DNA of 33,786 nucleotides, from NCBI GenBank assembly GCA_945787595.1, contig CALZJV010000063.1, positions 1-33,786 on the forward strand, in the 5' to 3' direction. Numbering within the stretch: position 1 is the first letter of the stretch; each line of letters opens with the position of its first letter. The notes beneath the pieces are model-generated. The model did not search any database, was not told where the DNA came from, and saw only the letters and a program-made list of their open reading frames with translations. Below, in pieces: positions 7,548-15,837 of this stretch. The translations under genes were made by a program, and so were the position numbers. The stretch is from an uncultured Desulfobacterales bacterium. Lineage in GTDB: Bacteria > Desulfobacterota > Desulfobacteria > Desulfobacterales > JAFDCJ01.

Positions 7548-8197
7548 AGATTCATCCTTTCATAGATTTGATGTCAATATGACTCCGGAAACGTATATTC
7601 ATGTTGCCGGAGGCAATAACAAGCTGTGAGATTTATCAAACTGAATACAAACAGTTACAATAACAGAAAGTTAATTTCAATAATAAAAACAAATTTAAAG
7701 GAAAATCCAGAATAGACTCAAATATCGATTAAAACATCGATTCAAATATAGATTCAAATTTCATACCAATGCCCAATAATTGTGCTATAAATAGCAAAGC
7801 CTAATGATAAATACTGGAATTTCTGCAATCTATTGGAATCATGGTGTTTGTTAAGACCTCTGTCTTGGTAAGCCGCTTGGAATGTTGGCCCGTCCTGGCG
7901 CGATTCGGTGTTAATCGCTTCTTCTGTTATAATAGCCTGGATTACATCAAAAAAATGGACACGCTATGAGACGAATGAGACACCATGGCGGCCAATTTAA
8001 GAATCACGAATTGATGCATTCACGGGTTCTCACTAAACAATCTGCCGGATAGGTATGCCTATTTCTAAATATCTAATTTTTTTATAATTTATTTAAAAAT
8101 AGATCATTTTGTCGGGTGAAATTTTCCTTAAACAGGATATCAATTTCACTGCCTTTGCACATATAGTAGGATGGGTTTAGTGGGATACCGGCACAAT

Positions 8198-8302
8198 TTA
8201 GGTTGGGTTTGCCTATCTTATTACACCTCAACAGTTTGAAATAACAACCAAATTAGCGAACCCAACAAGATCGGTTGCAGACCATCGGCTTAACCCGACC
8301 TA
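8198..8302. repeat. Intergenic element with inverted ends
   Basis: TTAGGTTGGGTTT at 8198-8210 is inverted as TTAACCCGACCTA at 8290-8302; an internal GAACCCAAC also matches the left arm. This resembles REP/MITE-type intergenic repeats with AACCCAACCTA arms. It is not coding. Confidence 0.5.
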
Positions 8303-8384
8303 CCATTTATCGTTTAGCCCTACGAAGTGGATTCCCCCTTTTCCATATTGTATTAAAACCGGTGAAACGTCTCGGAATGGGGGT

Positions 8385-8402
8385 TGATACATACATGTAT
8401 CA
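8385..8402. promoter_or_regulatory. Palindrome upstream of the cooS promoters, possible activator site
   Basis: TGATACA, four bases, TGTATCA: a perfect 7-base inverted repeat. It lies about 145 bases upstream of the sigma-54 -24 element, a usual distance for an enhancer-binding protein site. The assignment rests on symmetry and position only. Confidence 0.35.
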
Positions 8403-8546
8403 TAAGACAAAAACGGTGCGCTTTTCGGGCTGACTACGTTGCTGAGGCATAAAAAAATTTTGCTGAGAATTATCTTTTATATTGAAATTTAACAAGTTAA
8501 GGTTGAATCCAGTTTAATTTCGAAATAATTAGTATGAAAATAAAAC

Positions 8547-8561
8547 TGGCATGAAACTTGC
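8547..8561 (+). promoter_or_regulatory. Sigma-54 (-24/-12) promoter for cooS
   Basis: TGGCATGAAACTTGC: a GG at 8548-8549 and a GC at 8560-8561 separated by exactly ten bases, close to the TGGCAC-N5-TTGC consensus. Predicted transcription start is about 8573, giving a leader of about 185 bases before the cooS ATG. Confidence 0.6.
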
Positions 8562-8606
8562 GGATAAACGTAAATAAGCTAAAAGTTTGGCGGTATTTTT
8601 TATCTC

Positions 8607-8635
8607 TTGACAAAAAGCGCTTTTATATCTAAATA
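8607..8635 (+). promoter_or_regulatory. Possible sigma-70 promoter with a palindrome in the spacer
   Basis: A perfect TTGACA (8607-8612), a 17-base spacer and a weak TAAATA (8630-8635). The spacer contains the perfect 12-base palindrome AAAAGCGCTTTT (8613-8624), which could be an operator. It lies downstream of the sigma-54 promoter, so cooS may have two start sites. Confidence 0.4.
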
Positions 8636-8756
8636 GTAACCTTTACTAATAACTTCAATATACCCTATCTAAACTGACTTTTCATAATCACGTACTGTAT
8701 GGAAATTCAGCCCGTTTATAATCCATTTACTATAATTCCATGAAGGGAGGCAATAT

Positions 8757-10730
8757 ATGGCTGAAAAAAAAGTAATCTCAACTAAAAAGGAGATAGATAT
8801 CAATGCTGTAACTATCTGTGATGCTACAGCTCAAATGCTCGTCAAGGCTCGTAAAGACGGTGTCGAAACCGCCTTTGATCGGGCTGCAAGCATGAAGGCC
8901 TGTCCCATCGGGGCGGATTCGGCCTGCTGCAAGCACTGCGCCATGGGGCCATGCCGGCTGAATGCCAAGGATCCGTATTCAAAAGTGGGTGTCTGCGGAG
9001 CGACCATCGACACTATTATGGCGCGAAATTTTGCTCGCATGGTCGCTGCCGGCGGTGCCGCTCATACCGACCACGGCATGGGCATGCTCGATCTTTTCCG
9101 CGAAGTGCTAAACGGTAATATTAAAGACTATACCATTAAAAATCCGCAAAAGCTGATTGAGGTCGCCCAATCCATCGGAATTGAAACCGAAGACCGGGAA
9201 CTCAAAGAAATCGCCATGGATCTATATGAGGAGCTTGAACGCACTTACACCCAGGTCGAAGGAGAAATTCCCTTTGCCCAACGCGTTCCGGCAAAAACCC
9301 TGGAAACCTGGCGCAAACAAGGAATTGTGCCGCGCGGGGCCATGCGTGAGATTATGGAATTAATGCACCGCTCGCACATGGGCGTGGACCAGCATTATGA
9401 AAACCTTACCAAACAGTGCAGCCGCACCGCACTGGCCGACGGCTGGGGCGGTTCCATGGTGGCCACCGAGATATCCGACATTCTGTTCGGCACACCATCG
9501 CCGGTGGCCGTCGAAGTCAACATGGGTGTTTTAAAAGAAGACCAGGTTAATATCATTATTCATGGCCATGAACCCAATCTGTTTGAGTCCATGGTAGAAT
9601 CGGTTAATGAATCCACCCTGATCCAGGCCGCCAAAGACGCCGGCGCCAAAGGGCTCAACCTGGTGGGAATGTGCTGCTCCGGTTTGGAGATGTTTGTGCG
9701 TCACGGCATTCCGCATGCCGGCAACTTTATGTCCACCGAAGCGGTTTTGGTTACCGGTGCGGTCGACGCCATGGGTGTGGATGTCCAGTGTATCAAACAA
9801 GGCCTGGCTAAAGTTGCGGACTGTTACGGTACCAAGCTGATTACCACGAACCCGCGCTGTCATATCGAAGGCGCCACTCACATTGAATTTCATGAGCACG
9901 AGCCCAAAAGCTGTACCGATGAAATCGTAATCCAGGCCATCGGCCGATTTAAAAATCGGAATATGCCGATTGAAATTCCAAAAATCGTCAACACCGGGGT
10001 ACATGGTTTTTCCCACGAATACATCAATTACATGCTCGGCGGAACCTTCCGGGCCTCCTACACCCCGCTTAACGACAATGTTATCAACGGACGCATACGT
10101 GGCGTTGCCGGTGTGGTCGGATGCACCAATCCCAGGGTAAAGCAGGACTGGTTGCATGTGGAACTGGTCAAGGAACTGATTAAAAACGACGTCTTGGTGC
10201 TCCAGACAGGTTGCTCCCAAATTGCGCTGGCCAAAGCCGGACTGACAACTCCGGAAGCGGCCCATCTGGCCGGTGCCGGCTTAAAAGAAGTATGCGAAAC
10301 CGTCGGCATGCCGCCGGTATTGGGTATGGGTGCCTGCGTGGATAACAGTCGGATTTTGATTGCCGCATCCGAGATGGTTAAAACCGGCGGTCTGGGGGAG
10401 AGCATCGCTGATCTGCCGGCGGCCGGGTGCGCTCCGGAATACATGAGCGAGAAAGCCCTGTGTATCGGCCAGTATTTTGTCGCTTCCGGTGTGTTTACGG
10501 TATTCGGTGTAACCTTTCCTATTGTCGAAGGCACCAAATTCCACAAGCATATGTTCGAAGAGCTCGAGCAGCTGGGAATGGGCAAATGGGGGTTTGCAAC
10601 CGATCCTTACGAAATGGCGCGTTTGATGATTGCGCATATCGACAAGAAGCGCAAAGCCCTCGGCATCGACAAAGCCAGAGAACGCACGCTGGTGGACATG
10701 GCCGATCGCCGCACGATGGATGCCGCTTAA
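8757..10730 (+). CDS. cooS: Anaerobic carbon monoxide dehydrogenase, catalytic subunit CooS
   Basis: A 657-residue Ni-Fe-S enzyme interconverting CO + H2O and CO2 + 2 electrons. Cysteines 49 and 57 match the D cluster, and 58, 61, 66 and 80 the B cluster, the exact spacing of the Rhodospirillum rubrum enzyme shifted by 8. C-cluster ligands are visible: His in IIIHGHEPN, Cys in GMCCSGLEMF, Cys in VDVQCIKQG, Cys in VVGCTNPR, Cys in QTGCSQIALAKAGL and Cys in GMGACVDNSR. The catalytic-Lys region SEKALCIGQYF is intact. Length is full. GGGAGG precedes the ATG by seven bases. No cooF, cooC or acetyl-CoA synthase gene lies within the window, so the electron partner and nickel maturation factor are elsewhere. 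Transcription probably starts from the sigma-54 site at 8547 and ends at the hairpin at 10771. Confidence 0.97.
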   Translation: MAEKKVISTKKEIDINAVTICDATAQMLVKARKDGVETAFDRAASMKACPIGADSACCKHCAMGPCRLNAKDPYSKVGVCGATIDTIMARNFARMVAAGGAAHTDHGMGMLDLFREVLNGNIKDYTIKNPQKLIEVAQSIGIETEDRELKEIAMDLYEELERTYTQVEGEIPFAQRVPAKTLETWRKQGIVPRGAMREIMELMHRSHMGVDQHYENLTKQCSRTALADGWGGSMVATEISDILFGTPSPVAVEVNMGVLKEDQVNIIIHGHEPNLFESMVESVNESTLIQAAKDAGAKGLNLVGMCCSGLEMFVRHGIPHAGNFMSTEAVLVTGAVDAMGVDVQCIKQGLAKVADCYGTKLITTNPRCHIEGATHIEFHEHEPKSCTDEIVIQAIGRFKNRNMPIEIPKIVNTGVHGFSHEYINYMLGGTFRASYTPLNDNVINGRIRGVAGVVGCTNPRVKQDWLHVELVKELIKNDVLVLQTGCSQIALAKAGLTTPEAAHLAGAGLKEVCETVGMPPVLGMGACVDNSRILIAASEMVKTGGLGESIADLPAAGCAPEYMSEKALCIGQYFVASGVFTVFGVTFPIVEGTKFHKHMFEELEQLGMGKWGFATDPYEMARLMIAHIDKKRKALGIDKARERTLVDMADRRTMDAA

Positions 10731-10770
10731 ACCCATCCGGTTGGCGGGAATAATCTGAAGCAGTAAACGA

Positions 10771-10803
10771 AATGGGGTTCCGAACCGGAGCTCCATTTTC
10801 TTG
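10771..10803 (+). terminator. Rho-independent terminator after cooS
   Basis: AATGGGGTTCC pairs with GGAGCTCCATT across a five-base loop (11 pairs, two of them G-T), followed by TTCTT. It lies 40 bases after the cooS stop. Confidence 0.6.
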
Positions 10804-10805
10804 AA

Positions 10806-10841
10806 GCATGTTGTTAGAAAAAACGGCCTAAGGGCCTAAAT
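10806..10841 (+). repeat. Dispersed 36-base repeat, copy 1
   Basis: About 30 of 36 bases match, in reverse orientation, the segment at 19110-19145. The shared core is CCTAAGGGCCTAAAT plus CATGTTGT and AGAAAAA. It lies between the cooS terminator and the stop of the next gene. Confidence 0.55.
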
Positions 10842-11189
10842 CTACACCTCTAATTCTTTTTTCAGCCATGCTTTGACATCATCTTCCAGCGCGTAAACAC
10901 CTTTGAGTTCGCAGACATCCTTTTCAAATTGTTGCGGCAGCTCAAATTGCGCCAGTTCAAGGGCTTCTTCGGAGTTTCTTCGAATCAGGTAAATGTAAAA
11001 TGGTTTGCGCCAGCAGTTTACCACAAAGTAGGTCGAGTAATCGTCCTTGGAACGAATAATGTGCTTGCCGCTGCCCCAATCCGTGTTGCCCCATTCCAAA
11101 TAAAGTTTGACTGCTTCTTCGGGCCCTAAATCCCAGCTGATCTCATTGATCAGATCAATCTCTTCCTTTAATTCTTCCAGTGACAGCAT
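10842..11189 (-). CDS. Small acidic protein, DVU0772-like
   Basis: A 115-residue cytosolic protein of unknown function. The N-terminus LSLEELKEEIDLINEISWDL, followed by GPEEAVKLYLEWGNTDWGSG, resembles the Desulfovibrio DVU0772 family found in sulfate reducers. Its centre, YSTYFVVNCWRKPFYIYLIRR (split here as YSTYFVVNCW and RKPFYIYLIRR), looks like two beta strands, and the C-terminus is helical. There is no signal peptide. The start ATG at 11189 has AAGGAGG seven bases upstream. It converges on cooS, with the cooS terminator and a short repeat between them. The family name is from memory of sequence patterns and should be treated as tentative. Confidence 0.7.
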   Translation of the reverse strand: MLSLEELKEEIDLINEISWDLGPEEAVKLYLEWGNTDWGSGKHIIRSKDDYSTYFVVNCWRKPFYIYLIRRNSEEALELAQFELPQQFEKDVCELKGVYALEDDVKAWLKKELEV

Positions 11190-11522
11190 CTAGACCTCCT
11201 TAAATTTATTACAATTGCCAGTCGAATAAAATTATAGACAAAATAATGATTTTAACGATTGCTGTCAAACAGCCGAAGCATTTATTGGCTTGCTTTTATC
11301 CTCAAATTCGTCCCGACAAAGGTCGACCCGGGCACACCGATATGGGATTACCGGCCGAAGGTTTGGATTATGAATTATTCATTACGCAAAGCTCTTAGAG
11401 TTAAGAAATAGAAAACTTGAATAAAATATCATTTTATAATAGGATCGGTTGCAACATTTTCTAAGATCGATGAGCTTTTCCAATAGTGATATCAAGAAAT
11501 CAAACTTTCGGTGGTGATTAAA
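11190..11522. other. Spacer between divergent genes, nothing recognised
   Basis: About 330 bases between two divergently transcribed genes. It should hold promoters in both directions, but I see no clear -35/-10 pair, repeat or hairpin. Confidence 0.5.
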
Positions 11523-12230
11523 ATGCATCTCTTTTCATTGCGATCGTCAAAGAAGAAAAAAACCTCTTCCATAATCGAAAGCATTGGATCAAGCTTGATT
11601 TTTTCACTCTTTCTTTTGCATTCCCTTCATCTTCCGTCGTCTAATGCCATCGAAAATAATCCGCTATCAGAGCATAACGATGGATTAGTTGATATAGTGA
11701 ATCCTTTTAAATCAACCTGTTATGACTGGAGAGGTACCACAATTCCATGCGATTTTAAAGGACAGTACGCGGAACTCCTGTTCGATAAACCCATCCCCGA
11801 TCCCCGCTTTATGGACAACAAAGATGGCACGGTGACCGACAACTTAACCGGGCTCATCTGGTTGAAAAATACGAATTGCTTTAAAATGATGGATTGGGAA
11901 AGTGCTATCCTGGCGTTAAAAAGTCTGAAGGATGGAGACTGTGGCCCTGATTCAGCGCTTATTCTGTCAGATGGTTCGTCAGCCGGCGACTGGCGTTTGC
12001 CGTCCATGAAAGAACTATGCATATTGATCGATTATAGCAGAAGAAATCCAGCTTTACCAAACGGCCACATGTTTTCAGATTTCCCATCCGGTTACTATTG
12101 GTCGGCGACCGCCCTTGATTATCATCCCGGATTGGCATGGATTGTGTACATCGAATCCGGCACCACCTGTTACGATGATATCAAAAATCATGCTGGCCAT
12201 ATTTGGCCGGTCCGCGAACCAAAGGAATAA
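11523..12230 (+). CDS. Secreted DUF1566 (Lcl C-terminal) domain protein
   Basis: About 235 residues. A basic, Lys/Ser-rich N-terminus is followed by a hydrophobic stretch (IFSLFLLHSLHLPSSNA) with a likely signal-peptidase site after SNA, so the protein is exported. The mature part carries the DUF1566 signature: DNKDGTVTDNLTGLIWLKN, then WRLPSMKELCILIDYSR, then YYWSATALDY and a final HAGHIWPVRE. Six cysteines in the mature part suggest disulfides. The domain is common in large families in Desulfobacterota and has no known catalytic role. I start at the ATG at 11523, preceded by GGTGGTGA; GTG codons 12 and 9 bases earlier are possible. No operon partner. Confidence 0.85.
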   Translation: MHLFSLRSSKKKKTSSIIESIGSSLIFSLFLLHSLHLPSSNAIENNPLSEHNDGLVDIVNPFKSTCYDWRGTTIPCDFKGQYAELLFDKPIPDPRFMDNKDGTVTDNLTGLIWLKNTNCFKMMDWESAILALKSLKDGDCGPDSALILSDGSSAGDWRLPSMKELCILIDYSRRNPALPNGHMFSDFPSGYYWSATALDYHPGLAWIVYIESGTTCYDDIKNHAGHIWPVREPKE

Positions 12231-12287
12231 TCCGCCATTTTTATCAGTAATTATTCCCGCTTTGATGTGTTTCTTCACAAAAACAAT

Positions 12288-13412
12288 TTAGTCGAACATT
12301 TCGATAATATCTTCAACTGATGTATATTGTCTGTTCTGCACTATTGCCGTCGGTTTGAATGTCAAATAACCGAACGCGAATCCCAAACCTCTACGTAGAG
12401 CGATATCTTCTTTAATAGCCTGGATCCAACCCTTATCCGCTAATTTTATTACATACGGCAGATTCGTGTTCGATAAAGCATAGGACGCCGTTTTAGCAAC
12501 TGCCGAAGGTAAATTGTCCACACAATAGTGCCGGATGCCGTTGACTACATAAGTCGGTTCGTCATGAGAGGTAGGCACACAGGTTTCAATGGCTCCGGCG
12601 GGATCGCAGGATATATCCACGATCAGCGCCTCCTTTTTCATAAGTTGGAGCATCTCTCGGGTCACAATATGTTGATCCGACCGGGGTGGCCATTTGACGG
12701 CATTGATTAACAAGTCGATTTTCGGCAGCATTTGTCGGACATTATAATCGTTTAAATACAACGTTATTATCTGGGGCAAAATTTTTTGGCGGATATCTCT
12801 TAATTTTTCTAAATCTATATCCAGCAGGGTCACGTCAGCTCCCAAGCCAATGGCATAGCGCGCCGCTCCGAGCCCGACACTGCCGGCACCAAAGATCGCC
12901 ACGTTAGCCGGTTCAGCACCAACAGCTCCTCCGACTAAAATTCCATTACCATCGTTGATGGTAAACATATGGTACACGCCCATAATTAGCCCGACCTCAC
13001 CTGCAATTTCACTCATGGGTGTAAGCAGTGGAAATTTGCCGTCATCGGTTTCAATATCTTCATAAGCAATTGCGATTACCTTTTTATCCAACAATGCCTG
13101 GGTTTCTTCAGGGTTGTTGGCTGAGTGAATATAGGTAAAAACTATCTGTCCTTCTTTCAAAAAATCGAATTCTTGCGGGAAAAGTTCTTTGACTTTAAGA
13201 ATCATTTCCCCTTTTAGGTATACCGTTTTGGCATCGGGCGCTAGTATAGCCCCGGCTGAGGTGTATTCTTCGTTGGATATTCCGCTGCCCAAACCGGCTT
13301 GTGTTTCAATTATAATTTGGTGCCCTTTTGAAACGAGCGCATTTACCGCGGCTGGTGTAATCGAAACTCTATATTCATTTTTCTTTATTTCTTTGGGTAC
13401 TCCTATAATCAC
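12288..13412 (-). CDS. ald: Alanine dehydrogenase (AlaDH/PNT family)
   Basis: 374 residues, catalysing alanine + NAD+ + H2O to pyruvate + NH4+ + NADH. The N-terminus MIIGVPKEIKKNEYRVSITP holds the substrate-binding Arg. LKVKELFPQE holds the Lys and FTYIHSANNPEE the catalytic His. The nucleotide site is VAIFGAGSVGLGAARYAIGL, with Asp in TLLDID ending the second strand. SCDPAGAIET carries the catalytic Asp. It differs from typical Ald in having GGAVGAEPANVAIFGAGSVG rather than the GGVPGVxPAxVxIxGGG form, so it belongs to a divergent branch and may accept another amino acid. The start is GTG at 13412 with AGAGG upstream. It is the last gene of the opine-dehydrogenase/ABC cluster, 184 bases after the opine dehydrogenase gene. 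Confidence 0.85.
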   Translation of the reverse strand: MIIGVPKEIKKNEYRVSITPAAVNALVSKGHQIIIETQAGLGSGISNEEYTSAGAILAPDAKTVYLKGEMILKVKELFPQEFDFLKEGQIVFTYIHSANNPEETQALLDKKVIAIAYEDIETDDGKFPLLTPMSEIAGEVGLIMGVYHMFTINDGNGILVGGAVGAEPANVAIFGAGSVGLGAARYAIGLGADVTLLDIDLEKLRDIRQKILPQIITLYLNDYNVRQMLPKIDLLINAVKWPPRSDQHIVTREMLQLMKKEALIVDISCDPAGAIETCVPTSHDEPTYVVNGIRHYCVDNLPSAVAKTASYALSNTNLPYVIKLADKGWIQAIKEDIALRRGLGFAFGYLTFKPTAIVQNRQYTSVEDIIEMFD

Positions 13413-13596
13413 GGATGCACCTCTTTAGCCTGTGCTTAACAATAATTCTTTTCTTTACTCATAATGATTCAAGAGCTCAAACGTGATCCGAAGTGCTTCG
13501 GGGAGCGTATCATCTTTATTCACACCGGCGGTATCCTTGGTCTATTCCCAAAGGCTCGCGAAATCGAACCGCTGATTTCATGATTTCATGGCATTT

Positions 13597-14700
13597 TTAA
13601 ATAGTAGGCATTCCACCAGTTTCAAGATACGTTTTAAATTCTTCCACGCTCAATCCCTCTAGTCCTAAGCTCTCCAACGTTCGTTTGCTTTCAGCGGAGT
13701 AATTGATACCGGATATGGCTTCGCCCATGTGCAAAATGGCCTGGCAGGTTGGAGTAGGTATTTTTAAATATTTACCAAGTGAGCAAAACATGGCCAATCC
13801 CATACCGACATCTTCGTGGATATAGCGGTTATCGAGGGTGTTCGGATTGCGGAAGCCGCTATAACCAGGTCCATTTTTATAACATTCATAATAATCCGTA
13901 CTTCGTGCATATCCCTGTTGTACAGAGGTTACGGGGTCAGGTTGTGCTTGATATCCAAGGGCTTTTAGCAAGGCCATTCGTTCCTCATCCAACTTCTGTA
14001 TCAAGCGTGCGACGGTCGGGGAGACGCCATCTTTGTAAAAAAAAGTGCTGTCTCCTTCATTCTCTATCCGCGCAGCATTCAAAATAGTAATCGGTGGATG
14101 AATAACCGGATTGGCATTGTTCAGCCCCGCTTCAATCACACTGCCAGTGCGAACCAAACCCGGATATAATGCTTCCAGTTCCGGACCGAATCGGCTTACG
14201 TTCTTCGCTGGTAATGTTCCATAGGCTACACGGTTAGCCTTGACGGAAATTTCCACCAACGCATCTTTTGCTCGGCAGCCGTAGGTTAATGTTGATGTTT
14301 CGACCATAGTCGGAAGTTGCTGTAATCCAAGCTTTCGAAATACGTGGGCAAAATGCAACGATCCACCGGTGGAACCAGGATTCAGAATAAGTAGATGGTC
14401 GGGTTTTATAAACGACGCGATTTCATGAGCAACTTGATCATGAGCCAGCGCCTGGGTGCAGATCATTATCGTGTCGACGTCCTCCATCGCTTCTTTAAGA
14501 TCGCAGGTTACCAGTTCAAGATGCGCCTTCCCCGAGACGGCACCAGTAGCCGTCAAGATGTTTGTTTCAATGATTGCTTCAAGGTTCCTTTTAAACTCCG
14601 GGAATTCAAACAGACGCACATGTTTATTCTGCTGCGCCATATCAACTGCAGCCGCTTTACCTCCGTTGCCAGCGCCGACGATGGCGATGTGTTCGATCAT
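13597..14700 (-). CDS. NAD/NADP octopine/nopaline dehydrogenase family protein (opine dehydrogenase)
   Basis: 367 residues. Opine dehydrogenases reductively couple an amino acid to a 2-keto acid, or run in reverse to split the opine. The N-terminal Rossmann domain begins EHIAIVGAGNGGKAAAVDMA (GAGNGG loop), and LLILNPGSTGGSLHFA is the loop typical of the family. The C-terminal Octopine_DH domain shows NNANPVIHPPITILNAARIE with the conserved His, followed by FYKDGVSPTVARLIQKLDEE. No thiol- or metallophore-specific features appear. ATG at 14700 with AGGAG eight bases upstream. Its place between an amino-acid ABC importer and alanine dehydrogenase argues for a catabolic role. The exact substrate (alanopine, strombine, tauropine, octopine or other) is not decided by sequence. 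Confidence 0.88.
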   Translation of the reverse strand: MIEHIAIVGAGNGGKAAAVDMAQQNKHVRLFEFPEFKRNLEAIIETNILTATGAVSGKAHLELVTCDLKEAMEDVDTIMICTQALAHDQVAHEIASFIKPDHLLILNPGSTGGSLHFAHVFRKLGLQQLPTMVETSTLTYGCRAKDALVEISVKANRVAYGTLPAKNVSRFGPELEALYPGLVRTGSVIEAGLNNANPVIHPPITILNAARIENEGDSTFFYKDGVSPTVARLIQKLDEERMALLKALGYQAQPDPVTSVQQGYARSTDYYECYKNGPGYSGFRNPNTLDNRYIHEDVGMGLAMFCSLGKYLKIPTPTCQAILHMGEAISGINYSAESKRTLESLGLEGLSVEEFKTYLETGGMPTI

Positions 14701-15059
14701 CGAAAGTCTCCTGTAGGCGATTCATACCTATGAATACCTAAGTCCATCGATTCGTAAATTCGATCACGAATTTACTCACTCAGGACTTAGTGCTGAGTGA
14801 GCAATTAGATTGAATTGATCGAGTAACGTATGTTATTGTATTTGCGAATCGAAGCACTAAGCTTTGCATATATGATACAAGATGCAATATTGATTTTCTT
14901 TTTTGAAAAGAGCACTAATAAAGAACTCGACCTCGGGTGTTATGTGAACCTATATAAAATTCTTTTTTTGTAGATGCAGCCAAAGTCGAAGCCTCGTCAT
15001 GTGATGGTGGCTATTTGTTCCATACGAATCCACTCAGAGGGTTCGAAACGCTTCACACA
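14701..15059. other. Spacer with two adjacent hairpins ahead of the opine dehydrogenase gene
   Basis: About 360 bases without a gene. Two hairpins lie at 14754-14775 and 14775-14801 and a further partial inverted repeat uses CTTAGTGCT (14786-14794) with AGCACTAAG (about 14853-14861). The rest is AT rich and unremarkable. Confidence 0.6.
14754..14801 (-). promoter_or_regulatory. Tandem stem-loops in the leader of the opine dehydrogenase gene
   Basis: GTAAATTCG-ATCA-CGAATTTAC (9-base perfect stem, 14754-14775) abuts CTCACTCAG, nine bases, CTGAGTGAG (9-base perfect stem, 14775-14801). There is no T run after either on the minus strand, so simple termination is unlikely; an operator pair or RNA-processing site fits better. 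Confidence 0.45.
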
Positions 15060-15782
15060 TTACAATATCGCGTTCAAGAAAATTTTAGATCGTTCACTTT
15101 TGGGGTTGGTAAAGAATTCTTTGGGTGGTGCCACTTCTATGATTTGCCCTTCGTCCATAAACACAACCCGCTTCGCCACTTCCCGGGCGAATCCCATCTC
15201 ATGGGTAACTACGATCATGGTCATGCCCTCTTTCGCAAGATCAACCATAACGTCGAGCACCTCATTAATCATTTCCGGGTCCAGTGCCGATGTTGGTTCA
15301 TCAAAGAGCATCATCTTCGGGCGCATACATAAACCCCGAGCAATGGCTACCCGTTGTTGCTGGCCCCCCGAAAGCTGGGTTGGGTAAGCTCCTGACTTGT
15401 CCCCCAATCCCACTCTCTTCAAAATTTGCTCGCCGAGTTTTTCCGCTTCGGCCTTTTTAGTATTTCGTACTTTGATAGGCGCAATGGTGATGTTGTCGAG
15501 AGCTGTCATATGAGGATAGAGATTAAACTGTTGGAAGACAAATCCGATTTCTGCCCGGATCTGGGTCATATTGGTTTTCTTATCATGAACCTTCATACCG
15601 TCCACGATGAGTTCACCCTCCTGAATGGGTTCCAGGCGGTTGATGCAACGAATCAGCGTGCTTTTCCCCGATCCGCTCGGGCCGCAGACAACCACTACCT
15701 CGCCCTTTTCGACCTCAAGATTGATGTTAGTCAAAACATGAAGGTCCCCAAACCATTTGTTGACGTTCTTGAAAGAGATCAT
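15060..15782 (-). CDS. Amino-acid ABC transporter ATP-binding protein (GlnQ/OccP type)
   Basis: 240 residues; energises import of a polar amino acid or opine. Complete ABC motifs: Walker [11 protein letters not shown]-loop [11 protein letters not shown], signature LSGGQQQR, Walker [14 protein letters not shown] and switch His in VVTHEMGFA. Length and the [13 protein letters not shown] extension are typical of the polar amino acid (HAAT/PAAT) importer family, which includes the Agrobacterium octopine and nopaline importers. It lies 55 bases after the second permease, in the same direction as permeases and binding protein, so the transporter is complete. Peripheral membrane protein on the cytoplasmic side. 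Confidence 0.95.
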   Translation of the reverse strand: MISFKNVNKWFGDLHVLTNINLEVEKGEVVVVCGPSGSGKSTLIRCINRLEPIQEGELIVDGMKVHDKKTNMTQIRAEIGFVFQQFNLYPHMTALDNITIAPIKVRNTKKAEAEKLGEQILKRVGLGDKSGAYPTQLSGGQQQRVAIARGLCMRPKMMLFDEPTSALDPEMINEVLDVMVDLAKEGMTMIVVTHEMGFAREVAKRVVFMDEGQIIEVAPPKEFFTNPKSERSKIFLNAIL

Positions 15783-15837
15783 ATCCTTATTCCCTTTTTA
15801 TGAAGCACGTTTTTTGGTGCCGTCAGGATGCTCCGGA

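Larger units (their letters stand above)
7548..8756. other. 1.2 kb non-coding spacer upstream of cooS
   Basis: No credible protein gene on either strand. It holds an imperfect short repeat series near 7715-7765 built on GATTCAAATATA-like units, a repeat with inverted ends (8198-8302), a palindrome at 8385-8402, a small TTAAC-AA-GTTAA palindrome (8489-8500), and two promoter-like sequences for cooS (8547-8561 and 8607-8635). Confidence 0.7.

Noticed and set aside
9531..10265. Long open frame of 244 codons antisense to cooS
   Set aside because: It mirrors a highly conserved enzyme gene, has no family resemblance or ribosome site, and is explained by codon bias of cooS on the other strand.
13597..14700. 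Opine-type metallophore (staphylopine/pseudopaline-like) dehydrogenase
   Set aside because: No nicotianamine-synthase-like or exporter gene is adjacent, and the sequence has the features of the octopine/nopaline branch.
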